Shown one piece after another: positions 1-10,100 of a stretch of DNA of 64,000 nucleotides. Within the stretch, counting starts at the first letter, position 1, and the number at the start of each line of letters is the position of its first letter. The stretch is from contig CAVSLN010000001.1 in assembly GCA_963728855.1 (NCBI GenBank), positions 682,001 through 746,000 of the forward strand, written 5' to 3'. Origin of the DNA: AC-43 sp963728855. Lineage in GTDB: Bacteria; Actinomycetota; Actinomycetes; Mycobacteriales; Micromonosporaceae. A program made the position numbers and the translations under genes. The notes beneath the pieces were generated by a model. That model searched no databases. It had not been told where the DNA came from and was given only the letters and a program-made list of their open reading frames with translations.

Positions 1-3000
1 TCGCGAGCAGCCGCGCTTGGCCCGTTCGGCGGTCGGCCACGATCCGACGATGCCAGCGCCTTGCGACTGCCGCTGTCCGAGGAGGGTCTACACGCGGTCG
101 TCAGCGCATCGATGGACGCCGATGCGATTGCTGGGCCGGGAGCTGGCACGCGGACTCTGGCTGACTGTGTGACTCTGGTAGGACAGTTCATCCGGATGCT
201 GCACCCGGATGGCTTGATCCTGGCCGGAACTGTTGATGACGTGGAGGCGGCTCGGGGGGGTGTCCGTGGCGTCCAGGCGAGTCTTGTCGCTGGGCCGGGC
301 TGGGCTCGGGTGGATTCCTGGGAGGAGCTGGCGCGGACCGTTGAGCGCGTGAGCATGAGCGAGGGCGAGGATGGTGGGGCCACCGCGGTGGCCCTGCTGA
401 GCTTCCCGGGGAAGCGGCAGGGCCACGTAGCGGCGGCGCACGCTACGACCGACGGCCTACGGTGGATCGACCCGAGGAAGGTGCCGGGTGGTCTGGCTTC
501 CGTGAGTGAAGAAGCACCAGCGGCGGTCGGCCAGGCCGTTATCGGGTGGGCGGTGGTCATCGACCGGGATGGCCGGGTGGCCAAGCCGGGTCGCTGGGCC
601 GCGCCGGCGTCGGTTGACGACGTTCAGGCGTTGACCCACCCGCCGCTGCGACACGATTTCGGCGCGATGGCTCTGGAGGTGGAGCGGCGCAACGTTCGCC
701 TTTTCCTGCCGGACGGAAAGGACGTGCCGGTGAAAACGGTCCTGCTCAAGAGCCGCGACGGGTTGGTCCGGGTTGTCCCGGACAACGGGCTGGTCCGGGT
801 CGGCGAGAACGGCGTGCTCTACGAGAGCCAGGAGGCTATGGCGGCGGCCGGTGTAACGGGGGACCACACGGTGTCGCATGACGGCGACTTGCCGATCTCG
901 GTACCGGAGATGGTCACAGTGCCTTGGGGAGTCTCCGCTGAGCCGCACCGGCCTTCTCGGGCCGAGGTTCTGGCCCGCTACGACGATGTCGACCGACGCT
1001 GGGACCGAGCACCGGAAACCCGACGCAACAGTATGGAGGGCAGCGTCACGCTCGCCGAGCTGTTCCCGGATTCGGAGTACGAGATCAACCCAGCGTTCCG
1101 CGACGTGCGAGTCGTGCGGCTGGCGGACCTGTTCGCCGACGCCCCACTGTACGTGCAGCCATCGATGGGTGGTTCGTTCGGCGGCGGCGTCCTGGCTGAG
1201 CTGCAGGAACTTGATCGTGGCATTGACCCCGTCTCGGGGAACGAACCGGGGTTCCGCGCGGCGATGCGGTTCGGGCAGGAGGTCGCGATCGGCTACCTGG
1301 CCGGCAAGATTGGCTCCAGGCTGTCCATCGAGCACCTGGAGGCGCTGGCGACTGACTGGGACGTCAACAGGATCGTCGAGGTCATGGCGCTGACCTACGT
1401 GCAGCTGGCGGCCGCTCTCGACTTTGGGGCCAAGCCCGAAATCTACATGAAGTCCCGGATGGCGGTCGCTGCACGGCAGTACCTGTACCACATCTGGAGT
1501 GAGATGGGGGATCTCCAGAAATTCTTCGCGGACCGGGCCGAGGACATCCGCGAGCTGTTCAAGGAGTACTACCTGACCCTGTCGCCGGACTACGTGCGCG
1601 ACTACTACGCGCCGGACGGCCAGCCGGTCGCGGAGGTCGATCCGTGGAACGGGACCTTCTTCTACTTCGTCGACGAGCACACCTACGTCCCCATCGGCAC
1701 GGTCGGCCACCTGTTCGACGAGATTCTCCGGCCCTCACCCGCCGGGCCACGCATCGGACCGGAGGTATTCGACGTCGCACTGGCGGACTCCGGGCCGGAC
1801 CTGGACAGGTCGAGGGGCACCGGTCCGGGGGCCCCGCTGCCGCAGGGCGTGCTCGAAATGCGCAACTACGGCCGGTGGAAGTCCTACCGGCCGGGGACGT
1901 TCGGCCAGATCGACTACCCGATGATGCTGGCCTACATCGAGCGCCTGACCGAGGTGGCTCGGCGGGGTGACGCTGTCGCCCATGTCGCCCACCGGCTCTC
2001 CCTCACCTCAGCTGGCAGGTCGATCACCACCTGGCTGCGGCGGTCGGTCGGGGCACCGGCGGGACCCCAGCGGGACCGCGCTGTCGGGGGCCTGCGCCAG
2101 GCGATCGCGTCGTACCTGAACCAGAATCCCGGCGAGTACCCGGCGCTGGAGCAGGCGCTGCGACCTGCCGTACGGCGGCTCGGGCCGCTCTTGCCCGAAC
2201 CCCGGGCCGACCCACTGTCCGCCGAGCAGCGCGACCTGGCCGACGGGGCCACCGAGGTCGCGTGGACCCCGCCGCCATCCGCGTCGGCAGCGTTCCTGGC
2301 GGCGGTCGAGGAGTTGGCCGATGAAGGCTGGGGCAGCGGGGAGTGTGTGGTACGGGTCGGGCGGGTGCTGGACCGGCTGGGTGTGCCGAGGGTCTCGTAC
2401 GACCCTGACCTGGACGGGTCGGCGGGTGTGCTCGCCGCCCGGCTCGGTGGTGTGTTCCATGACGGCGACTGGGACGACCTGGCCGAGCTGGCGGACGGTG
2501 CATTCACCCCGGTGTGGTTGGCGCGTCCGGGCGGCAAGCAGCACATGCTGCTGGTGCATCGTACGCATGACGGGCCGGACGGTCTCGTTGTGGTGGAGAC
2601 CGAAGCCACCGATGTGCAGGGCCGGTACCTGGAGTTCGGTGCCGCGGTGGCCGGCTGGCCGCTGGTCCGTACGGTGGTGGACCGGCAGGGCCGGCTGCTG
2701 CAGGTCGTCCCCGGTGCGACGCGGTTGGTGTCGCCTACGGGCAACCCCCTGCCGGATGCCTCCACGCTGTCGGCGTTGCTCGACCCCTCCGCCGACACCC
2801 GCCCCCGTGGACGAGGACCGCAGGTGGAGGCGGCGCCCGCCGACGGCGGTCCGGAGGTGGATCGCCCTGGCCCCTCGGCGGCGTCACCTGCGGTGGACCT
2901 GTCGCGACAGGTGCAGGCGGTGCTGGCCGGCGACGCGGCGGCTGTTCTGGGGTCTGGCTGGTCGCAGGAGCGGTGGGCGCAGGTGGTGGCGCAGCGGGCG

Positions 3001-6000
3001 ACCGACTACGCCGAGGCTGCCGCGGCGGCGGCTGAAGGAGCGGCCCCGTCGAGCCCGAACGGCCTGCAAGTGAGCAGGCCGGTGGAGGTGCGGCTCGCGG
3101 TGGGGGCGGCCGGTACGGGCAGCGAGGTGGCTCGGGCGGTGCACGAGCGGCTGCGGTTGGGGCGGGTGGTGAGGCTGGCGTCGGAGGGTGAGCCGGCGGT
3201 GTCGGTACGGCTGCCGGCTGAGCTGCGGTACGCGGTGTTGCGGCTACCGGAGTCGCCGGGTGGGCCGATGGTTGAGGTGCTGGCGCTGCCGGAGGCGACG
3301 CGCGGCTCGGCCGGTTCGCCGGTGTCGTTGGAGCTGTGGCCGGTGTGGCATGCCGAGGGTGTGGTGATGGTGCCGGTCCCGGAGCCCATCGCGCAGGCGT
3401 TGCGGGAGGCGATGCCGCAGCAGGGGTGGGGTTCGGTGGTGGTCGACTCCGGCCGGCTCAATACCGAGCCGGTCGGCGACTCGGAGCCCGGGACGCTTTT
3501 CCGGTCGGCGGTGACCGGGGGCTGGCACACCGCCGAGGAGTATGTCGAGCAGGTGCTGCCCCGGCCCGCGCCGGGCGCCGAGCGGCCGTTGCTGGTGCTC
3601 ACCGAGCCGCTGAGTGACGACGAGTCGCGTTCGTCGTTCGTCGCAGATGTGCGGCGGCACGCCACGGTGGCCTGGCACCAGGCGCCGCGGGTCGGGGATG
3701 GCGGCACGGGCGGCGATACCGTGTGGCAGGCAACGCGAGCCGGACGCAACGCCCATGTGTTCAGCTATCCACGGCTGGGACCCCTGCTGGCCACGTTCGC
3801 TGGACCCGAGCAGGTGCCCGCGCCCTTCGCGGACGACTCCGCGAAGGCGTCGCGGGCCAACCCGTTGCGGCGGTTGCCCGGCGGCGTGTGGTTGGTGGCC
3901 CCGCCGGTGGGCTACAGCGTGCCGGCGTCGGTGGTCGTGACGGCGGACCAGACGGTATCGGTGACCGGGCTGGGCGGGGCGGGGCAACGCTATCCGGATG
4001 ACGTTGTGGTGGTCGCGGGCGTGGCCGGTGAAGGCCAGACCCCGGGGCTGGCGGTTCGGGATGCCGAGTCGAGCCAGGTGTTGCCGGTCTCGCGGCTGGT
4101 CGACCACGTGCTGCACCTGCCGGGGGTGACAACTGACCATGTCCTGGTGTTGATGTTGCACGGTAGCTACCGGGATGTGCGCGCGCTGGCCTCGGCGGTG
4201 CAGGAGGAGATCGACCGCCGGCACCTTGCCGGTGAACCGTCGGTGGCAGGTGTCGTGGTCGCGGCCCAGGTGCAATTCGGCAGCCGGATGTACGGGCTCA
4301 CCGTCACCTCCGGGCAGCCCGTGCTGGAGTGGGTGGGGTTGACGCCGGGGGGCGCGGGCCGATCCACCACGAACCTGTCGGAGGCGGTGACCCACGCCCG
4401 GGTTCACGGGCTGCCCGCCACGGATCTGGAGCAGGCGGTACGCGCGGCGCTGCAGCAGCAGGGTGCGGGTGGGCTGGGCGCGGGCATGGCGGCAGCGGTG
4501 GCCGATCGGGTGGTGCGGCACGGCCAGACGCAGGAAGCCGCGGTACGACCGGGCGAAGCGCCACCGACCGGGGTGCCGGCGTACGAGCCGGTGGCCGGAC
4601 CGCGGCCCCCGGTTGAAGTGATCATTGACGTGCCGGTCGCCACCGGGACGGCGCGTACCGCCAGCGAGCAGGTCGCGGCCGTACAGCAGCGGCTGGCGTT
4701 GGGTACGGTCTGCGCGCTGCCGCGGCGGGGCGAGCCGACGGTGTCGGTACGGCTGCCGATCGGGGTACCGCACGGGGTGCTGAGCCTGCCGGCCTCCCCG
4801 GCGGGGCCCGCGGTCCAGGTGCTGGCGCTGCCGAACAAGGACATCCAGGTTGACGACGCCCACAGCACGCTCGTATCGGTGCCGGCCAACCTGTGGGTGA
4901 ACTGGTACGCGGGCGGCCCCGCAGCGGTGTTCGTCGTCCGCGACACCGAGGAGCCCGAGCTGCGGGCGGCCATCCCGGACCCGGCGCGCGGTCGGGTGTT
5001 CGTCGAGCCCGGTGAGTTCAACACCGGGACGGAGACCGACGGGACCGCGGACTCGCACGGGCCCGGCACGATGCTCTGGTCCCAGGTGACCGGTGAATGG
5101 ATGACCGCCGCCGAGTACGTGGACCGATGGCTGCCCCGGCGCCCGGCCGGCGCCGCCCTACCGGTCGTGGTGTTCACCGAGCCCATGCGCGGACGTCGTA
5201 TGGACCTGACGCCGTTCGTTCAACAGTTGGCGCAGCACGCCATCGTGGTGTGGCGCGACAACCGACCGGACTCGTCCAACCCGGACCTCGACGCCGCGTG
5301 GCGCTCCTGGGGACACCTCGACGGGACCGCGACCGCCCCGCGTGAAGACTCCAACCAGCAGCTGGAGGAGCTGCTGCGCCCACACATCCAGCGCCCCAGC
5401 GAGGGAACCGACCGGGCGTTGCAGCAGCTGTCGCAACCGCAGCCGAACCCATCTGCGGAGCTGGTCGAGGCGGTACGGTCCGCGTTCGACCAGCACCGGC
5501 CCGCCGATTCCGCCGGCGACGACGACGTGCGGTGGGTGCCGATCGCGCTCGACTCCTCCACCGACCCGTCGGCGACAGCCGAACGCTGGCTGGGCGAGTC
5601 CTCTATCGCTGGCGACTTGCCCGGCCGTTGGCCGAGCGCCGTACCAGACGCACCGCCGCCGGACGTACCGCCGCTGGGGGGCGCGTCGCTGGTGGATCTG
5701 TTGCGGTCGTCCCCGGCGCCGTTGTTCCTGGCCGGGCTGGATGTGGGTGGGCTCGAACCGGCGCAGCTGGTGGAACTGCTGCGGCGGTTGGACCTCAGCC
5801 GGCCCACACCCGAGCCAGTGCTGGCTGACCTGCCGGCGGACCCGGATACGGTCTGGAGCGAGGACCGGCCGGTCGACGACGTGGTGGCGCAGCTGCTCGA
5901 CATGGACGGTGCGTGGGTGGAGGAGTTGGTCGCCCAGGACTGGCGGGTGGCTCGGATCGAGGAGTGGCGGGCGGGGCAGCTGGCCGCGCGTGGCCGCGTC

Positions 6001-7089
6001 GAATTGCCGAAGCTGCTGCACACCAGCGTGCTGGGCGGTGCGCTGGGCGGACCCGAGGGTGAGCTGGTGCGTGCGCGCATCGCGGATCTCGCGCGGGCGG
6101 CGGCTCGGGGTGGCATCACGACGGTGCTGTGGACCGAGCTGAGCCGTGCCGAGGTCGCGGCGGGCGTTGGCCGGCCGGGAGATCTGGCCGGGTGGGCCGG
6201 CCGGCACGGCGTGGTCCTGGCCAGCGTCGGCGAGGTCTGGCATGCCGGGGCCCCGATGCGTCTGGCTGAGCAGTTCCAGGTGGAGGTGGCGCGGCAGAGC
6301 GGTGCTGGGCTCGCCGCGGCGAACGCCATCCTGGCGGCGGAGGCCCTGGACCGCTTCGGTGGTATCTACACCGCGCCGACCAACCGGCTGGTCGAGGTCA
6401 CCGGGTTCGAGCTGCTGCTCGGTACGGCGGGCTATGCGATATCGCAGCCGGCCAACCGGGTCCGCAACGTGTCTGCGATGGTGGCGGTGCGGGGGCACCC
6501 GTTCACGAGGCTGCTCATCGACGCGTTGGCCGACGAGCATGCGCGCGGCGGGACCGGGTCTGGAGTCGACCGGCTCCAGCGCGTGGCCCGCGGCCTGGGT
6601 TATGACGACGACGCGGGTCTGACTCCGTTGGGCCAGTTCGAGCCGCGAGCGGACGCCGCCGCAAGGCGGTCACCGTTGGCGGCGGTGCGCAGCTACACCG
6701 AGGCCGAGGTGCACCGCGTCGTGGACCTGGCGGCCGCGGTGCTCGGGTACGAGCTGGGCGTCGGGGAGGGGGAGCTGTTCCTGCCAGCGGTGGCGGCCGC
6801 GGTCGCCGGGCTCCCCGATCCGGCGGCGGGCTGGGAGGCGGTGGTCGAGCGGCTGCTCAACGAGCCGAACCTACCGGCGATCTCGCGCGTGATGACCGGG
6901 ATGACGTACCTGAGCGGCGGCGTCGAGGAGCACGACGAGGTGTCCCTGCCCCCGGTCGTGCGCGAGCGCCTCACGGCGGCGCTGACTGAGCCACCGGGCG
7001 CCGTGCCGCCGGCTGCCGAGCAGGCGTCGCTGGCCGCCGCCGAGGAAGCTCCAGGCCCAGATCGAGTCACGGGTACGTGCGGCGGGTGA
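1..7089 (+). CDS. Giant multidomain toxin-like protein, 5' part (partial at left edge)
   Basis: The frame is open from base 1, so the real start lies left of the window; the first start-like codon (TTG at 61) is unconvincing. Residues are counted from 61. In order: a papain-like module with candidate triad C36, H122, D137; a helix-rich region (about 900-2000); a second papain-like module (C762, H828, E846); two copies of a 210-residue unit (3079-3690 and 4609-5268) around an unrecognised segment; and a glycosyltransferase module (about 5690-6990) resembling the catalytic domain of clostridial TcdA/TcdB. The C-H-D order fits the Tox-PL glutamine-deamidase fold, known from polymorphic toxins; this is motif-based inference. 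The glycosyltransferase module lacks its metal-binding residues. No signal peptide or membrane segment is seen. The frame stops at 7089, but homologous sequence continues in the next frame from about 7046, so this and the following entry are probably one gene. Confidence 0.8.
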   Translation, partial: SRAAALGPFGGRPRSDDASALRLPLSEEGLHAVVSASMDADAIAGPGAGTRTLADCVTLVGQFIRMLHPDGLILAGTVDDVEAARGGVRGVQASLVAGPGWARVDSWEELARTVERVSMSEGEDGGATAVALLSFPGKRQGHVAAAHATTDGLRWIDPRKVPGGLASVSEEAPAAVGQAVIGWAVVIDRDGRVAKPGRWAAPASVDDVQALTHPPLRHDFGAMALEVERRNVRLFLPDGKDVPVKTVLLKSRDGLVRVVPDNGLVRVGENGVLYESQEAMAAAGVTGDHTVSHDGDLPISVPEMVTVPWGVSAEPHRPSRAEVLARYDDVDRRWDRAPETRRNSMEGSVTLAELFPDSEYEINPAFRDVRVVRLADLFADAPLYVQPSMGGSFGGGVLAELQELDRGIDPVSGNEPGFRAAMRFGQEVAIGYLAGKIGSRLSIEHLEALATDWDVNRIVEVMALTYVQLAAALDFGAKPEIYMKSRMAVAARQYLYHIWSEMGDLQKFFADRAEDIRELFKEYYLTLSPDYVRDYYAPDGQPVAEVDPWNGTFFYFVDEHTYVPIGTVGHLFDEILRPSPAGPRIGPEVFDVALADSGPDLDRSRGTGPGAPLPQGVLEMRNYGRWKSYRPGTFGQIDYPMMLAYIERLTEVARRGDAVAHVAHRLSLTSAGRSITTWLRRSVGAPAGPQRDRAVGGLRQAIASYLNQNPGEYPALEQALRPAVRRLGPLLPEPRADPLSAEQRDLADGATEVAWTPPPSASAAFLAAVEELADEGWGSGECVVRVGRVLDRLGVPRVSYDPDLDGSAGVLAARLGGVFHDGDWDDLAELADGAFTPVWLARPGGKQHMLLVHRTHDGPDGLVVVETEATDVQGRYLEFGAAVAGWPLVRTVVDRQGRLLQVVPGATRLVSPTGNPLPDASTLSALLDPSADTRPRGRGPQVEAAPADGGPEVDRPGPSAASPAVDLSRQVQAVLAGDAAAVLGSGWSQERWAQVVAQRATDYAEAAAAAAEGAAPSSPNGLQVSRPVEVRLAVGAAGTGSEVARAVHERLRLGRVVRLASEGEPAVSVRLPAELRYAVLRLPESPGGPMVEVLALPEATRGSAGSPVSLELWPVWHAEGVVMVPVPEPIAQALREAMPQQGWGSVVVDSGRLNTEPVGDSEPGTLFRSAVTGGWHTAEEYVEQVLPRPAPGAERPLLVLTEPLSDDESRSSFVADVRRHATVAWHQAPRVGDGGTGGDTVWQATRAGRNAHVFSYPRLGPLLATFAGPEQVPAPFADDSAKASRANPLRRLPGGVWLVAPPVGYSVPASVVVTADQTVSVTGLGGAGQRYPDDVVVVAGVAGEGQTPGLAVRDAESSQVLPVSRLVDHVLHLPGVTTDHVLVLMLHGSYRDVRALASAVQEEIDRRHLAGEPSVAGVVVAAQVQFGSRMYGLTVTSGQPVLEWVGLTPGGAGRSTTNLSEAVTHARVHGLPATDLEQAVRAALQQQGAGGLGAGMAAAVADRVVRHGQTQEAAVRPGEAPPTGVPAYEPVAGPRPPVEVIIDVPVATGTARTASEQVAAVQQRLALGTVCALPRRGEPTVSVRLPIGVPHGVLSLPASPAGPAVQVLALPNKDIQVDDAHSTLVSVPANLWVNWYAGGPAAVFVVRDTEEPELRAAIPDPARGRVFVEPGEFNTGTETDGTADSHGPGTMLWSQVTGEWMTAAEYVDRWLPRRPAGAALPVVVFTEPMRGRRMDLTPFVQQLAQHAIVVWRDNRPDSSNPDLDAAWRSWGHLDGTATAPREDSNQQLEELLRPHIQRPSEGTDRALQQLSQPQPNPSAELVEAVRSAFDQHRPADSAGDDDVRWVPIALDSSTDPSATAERWLGESSIAGDLPGRWPSAVPDAPPPDVPPLGGASLVDLLRSSPAPLFLAGLDVGGLEPAQLVELLRRLDLSRPTPEPVLADLPADPDTVWSEDRPVDDVVAQLLDMDGAWVEELVAQDWRVARIEEWRAGQLAARGRVELPKLLHTSVLGGALGGPEGELVRARIADLARAAARGGITTVLWTELSRAEVAAGVGRPGDLAGWAGRHGVVLASVGEVWHAGAPMRLAEQFQVEVARQSGAGLAAANAILAAEALDRFGGIYTAPTNRLVEVTGFELLLGTAGYAISQPANRVRNVSAMVAVRGHPFTRLLIDALADEHARGGTGSGVDRLQRVARGLGYDDDAGLTPLGQFEPRADAAARRSPLAAVRSYTEAEVHRVVDLAAAVLGYELGVGEGELFLPAVAAAVAGLPDPAAGWEAVVERLLNEPNLPAISRVMTGMTYLSGGVEEHDEVSLPPVVRERLTAALTEPPGAVPPAAEQASLAAAEEAPGPDRVTGTCGG
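3079..5268 (+). repeat. Internal duplication of a ~210-residue unit in the toxin gene
   Basis: Copy 1 spans about 3079-3690 and copy 2 about 4609-5268, in the same frame. Shared landmarks in order are PVEV, VSVRLP, a GV/AV-L-x-LP-x-SPxGP stretch, VLALP, GT-L/M-x-S-x-VTG-x-W, AEEYV/AAEYV and LTEP or FTEP. The copies are clearly divergent, so the duplication is old. I do not recognise the fold. Confidence 0.7.
7040..7052 (+). other. Probable one-base insertion joining the two halves of the toxin gene
   Basis: Around 7046 the sequence reads GAGGAAGCTCCAG. Removing one A gives GAG GAG CTC CAG and the frame then runs without a stop into the next 3.9 kb, restoring a linker of the kind seen before the other glycosyltransferase modules. 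The stop at 7089 is reached only in the unshifted frame. The same GAGCT to GAAGCT change fits the end of gap (about 52276), so a sequencing artefact is more likely than a real split. Confidence 0.65.
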
Positions 7090-7102
7090 CCCGCCGCACA
7101 AG

Positions 7103-10100
7103 GTGCTGGGCCCCGACCTGTTCGGCCTGCGGGTACCGCCGGCACCTGAGGCGTTCCTGACCCAGATAGACCAGACGCGGATCGACGAGGCGCAGGTCCA
7201 GGGGTTCCTGCGGTGGTTGAACCTGACCGCGGATGCACCGCGGTCCCGGCGGCTGGAGGAGCTGCCCCGCGATGTCGATGCGGTCTGGGAGCACGGGCTG
7301 CCGGAGAAGCGGGTACGGCTGCCGAAGGTGTTCCACGCGATCTGGCTGGGCGGCCCGCTGTCCGGGCCGTCGCCGGCCACCCGGCTGTTTCGGGACAACC
7401 TCGCGCGGCTCGCCGCCCAGTTCGCGGACGCGGGTGTGATGGTGGCTCTGTGGACCGATGTCTCCCGCGCCGCGCTGCGGCAGCCGGACGCCGAGGTGGC
7501 GGACATGGTGGCGTGGGCCAACGCGGCCAACGTGACGCTGGTGAGCGTCGACGAGGTGTTCCACGATGGTGCGCCGATGCGGCTGGACCGGTTCTACCGT
7601 TCCGAAATGGCGAAGCTGGTGCCGGCGGGGTTTGCCGAGGCGGCTGACATCCTGCGGCTGGAGATCCTGTTGCGCTTCGGCGGTCTCTACAGCGACCCGG
7701 ACAACCGGGTGACCGATGTGGCGGGCCTGCTGCGCCTCGCCCAGCGGGTGGACCTTGCCATCGGCTACGAGTCGGGGATGCTGAACACCGGCATGCTGCT
7801 CGCCGTACGGGGCCACCGGTTCGTGAGCGGATACCTCGACCACATCGAAGGCAACTACGACGTTCCGCAGCCGGAGCTTCTCCCCGACACGGTAGGGACC
7901 ACCCGGGCGGAGAACGCCAGCTGGTTGCAGATTCCCGACCAGACGGTGCGCCGTACCTCGGTGATGGGCCGGACCGGACCGGACAACCTGAGCCGGGTGC
8001 TGGCCAAGACCGGCTACGAGGGGGCGAACGCGCCGGCCCTCATCACGCAGTTCGTGGATGGCCGGGCGCACAGTTGGGTACCGCCCGTGTCGTTGGACCC
8101 GCCCCGCCGCTACACCGAGGCCGACGTACCCGCCGTGCTCGTCCGGGTGGTCGCGACCCTCATCCGCGGCCTGTTCAACCGCGACGGCGACCTGCACCTG
8201 ACCGCCGTGGCGCCGGTCATCAACGGCCTACCTGACCCGGCCGCCGCGTGGATCGCGGTCATCCGTTTCATCCTGGCCCGGCCGGACCTGGCGGCCCGGG
8301 TGAAGACGGTGACCGATCGGATCCAAGGCGTACCCCCCTCCTCGGACGTCGTTGTCGATGTTCCCGCCGCGGTGCGATCCGACCTGGGCCTGACGGACCC
8401 GAGCCCAGGGCAGGACCCCTTCGGGGTATGGCACCGAGGCGAGCTGATGCGCCGCGCGAAGCTGACCTGCCCGGCACCGGCCGGACGCGCCGCGGCGGGT
8501 GGCGCGGGCGGGTCGTTGGTCGCTGCGCTGGTGGACCCGTCGACGTCCGTGGCGGCGCGGGGGGTGGGTTGGTCGCGGCTGCGGGTGTTGGATGGTGGGC
8601 CGGAGGGTGTGCCGTCGGACGCGGTACGAGCGGCGGTGGATGCGGTTACCGCCGATGGTGCACCCGTGGACTGTGTGGTGGGTGTCGGTCGGGTGCTGAT
8701 GGCGCTCGGCGGGTCGCCGGCGTCGTGGGACGACTCGGTTCTCACCAGCCGGTCCTGGACGGTCGCGCGGTGGCTGGGCGGCCATTTCGACGACGGCTCA
8801 CTGGACGGGCTGCTCGACTTGGCGCCGCGTCACGTGACGGCGGTACGCCTGCAGCCGCCCGGCGAGGAGACGCACATGGTCCTCGTCGAGAAGTTGGATG
8901 ACGACCGGTACCTGATGATCGACCCGAAGAAGCGGGGCCGTTCCCGGTTCACCGCGTTCGACCCGGCCACGCCCGCGGCCACGCTGCCGCCACAGTTGCG
9001 GGCTCCGGTGCGGCTGGTGCGCCAGCTCGACGGGCGGCTGGCGCAGCTTGCCGTACCAGCCGGTGGCGCACCCAGGACCATCGCGGCGCCATCAGGGGAC
9101 ACGACAGGCGTGGGCGCCGATCCGGTGGTCCCCCAGCCGGAGAGTGAGGCGGTGGTCCTGCCGCCGGCGAACCTCGGCCCGTCCGATACCTCCGCGGTCG
9201 GCACGAGCATCGCGGGCGGGCGGCTCGGGACCCGTGCGGACTCCCCTTCGCCGCACGCCGGTGCCTCCGGCGCTGTCGAAGGTGAGTCCAGTCGGGCCAT
9301 GGACGAAACCGGTGGTGAGTCCGTCGCGACGACGGGTGGCCACCGGGGTTCCCGGTTGTTGGCGGATCTGCGCGCCTCGGAGCAGGCCGAGCAGCGTGCG
9401 TACCCGGCGAACGACCCGCTCGGGCCAGACCCCTTCGGCATACGGGTCAGCCCACCGCCACCGTCGTTTCTTGCCGGAATCGACTTCGACCGCATCGAAA
9501 CCAACCGGCTTCTCGACCTGTTCGACAAGCTCAACCTGGTGCGCCCGGCACCCGAAGATGGCGACCTGAGCCCGGACTTGCTGCGCCCCGACGACACGAC
9601 CGTGTGGACCCGAACCGACGACGACATCAGGCAGGGATCCTGGCCGACGAAGAAACAACGACTGCCTGAGGAGCTGCGCAGCCTGCCAGAGCCGACACAG
9701 ATGCCGAAGGCCTTTTTCTCGGTGTGGCTGGGTACGCCACTGACCGCGGGCCGGCCGACGACCGACGAGCTTCGAGTGACCGTTGCCGAGTCGGCCCGTA
9801 CGGCACGGCAGGAGGGCATGCGATGGGTGGTGCTGACTGATCTTCCGCGCAGCGCCTTCGAGGCCGCCCGTACCGATCGGAACGCGGCACCGGCAGGCGT
9901 CGCTGAGATGCGCGATTGGGCAGTACGTAACTACGTGATCCTGCTCAACGTCGATGAGATATTCCACGTCGGCGCGCCAATGGTGCTCGATCGTTTCTAT
10001 CGCACGGAGGTGGCAAAGCTGGCCGGCCCAGGCTACGGCGCGGCCAGCGATATCCTCCGGGTGGAGTTTCTTAACCGGTTCGGCGGGATCTACCTCGACG

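Noticed and set aside
3244..5058. 604-residue open frame on the minus strand
   Set aside because: It is antisense to the toxin gene, Arg/His/Pro-rich, and has no recognisable motif; long antisense frames are expected at this GC content.
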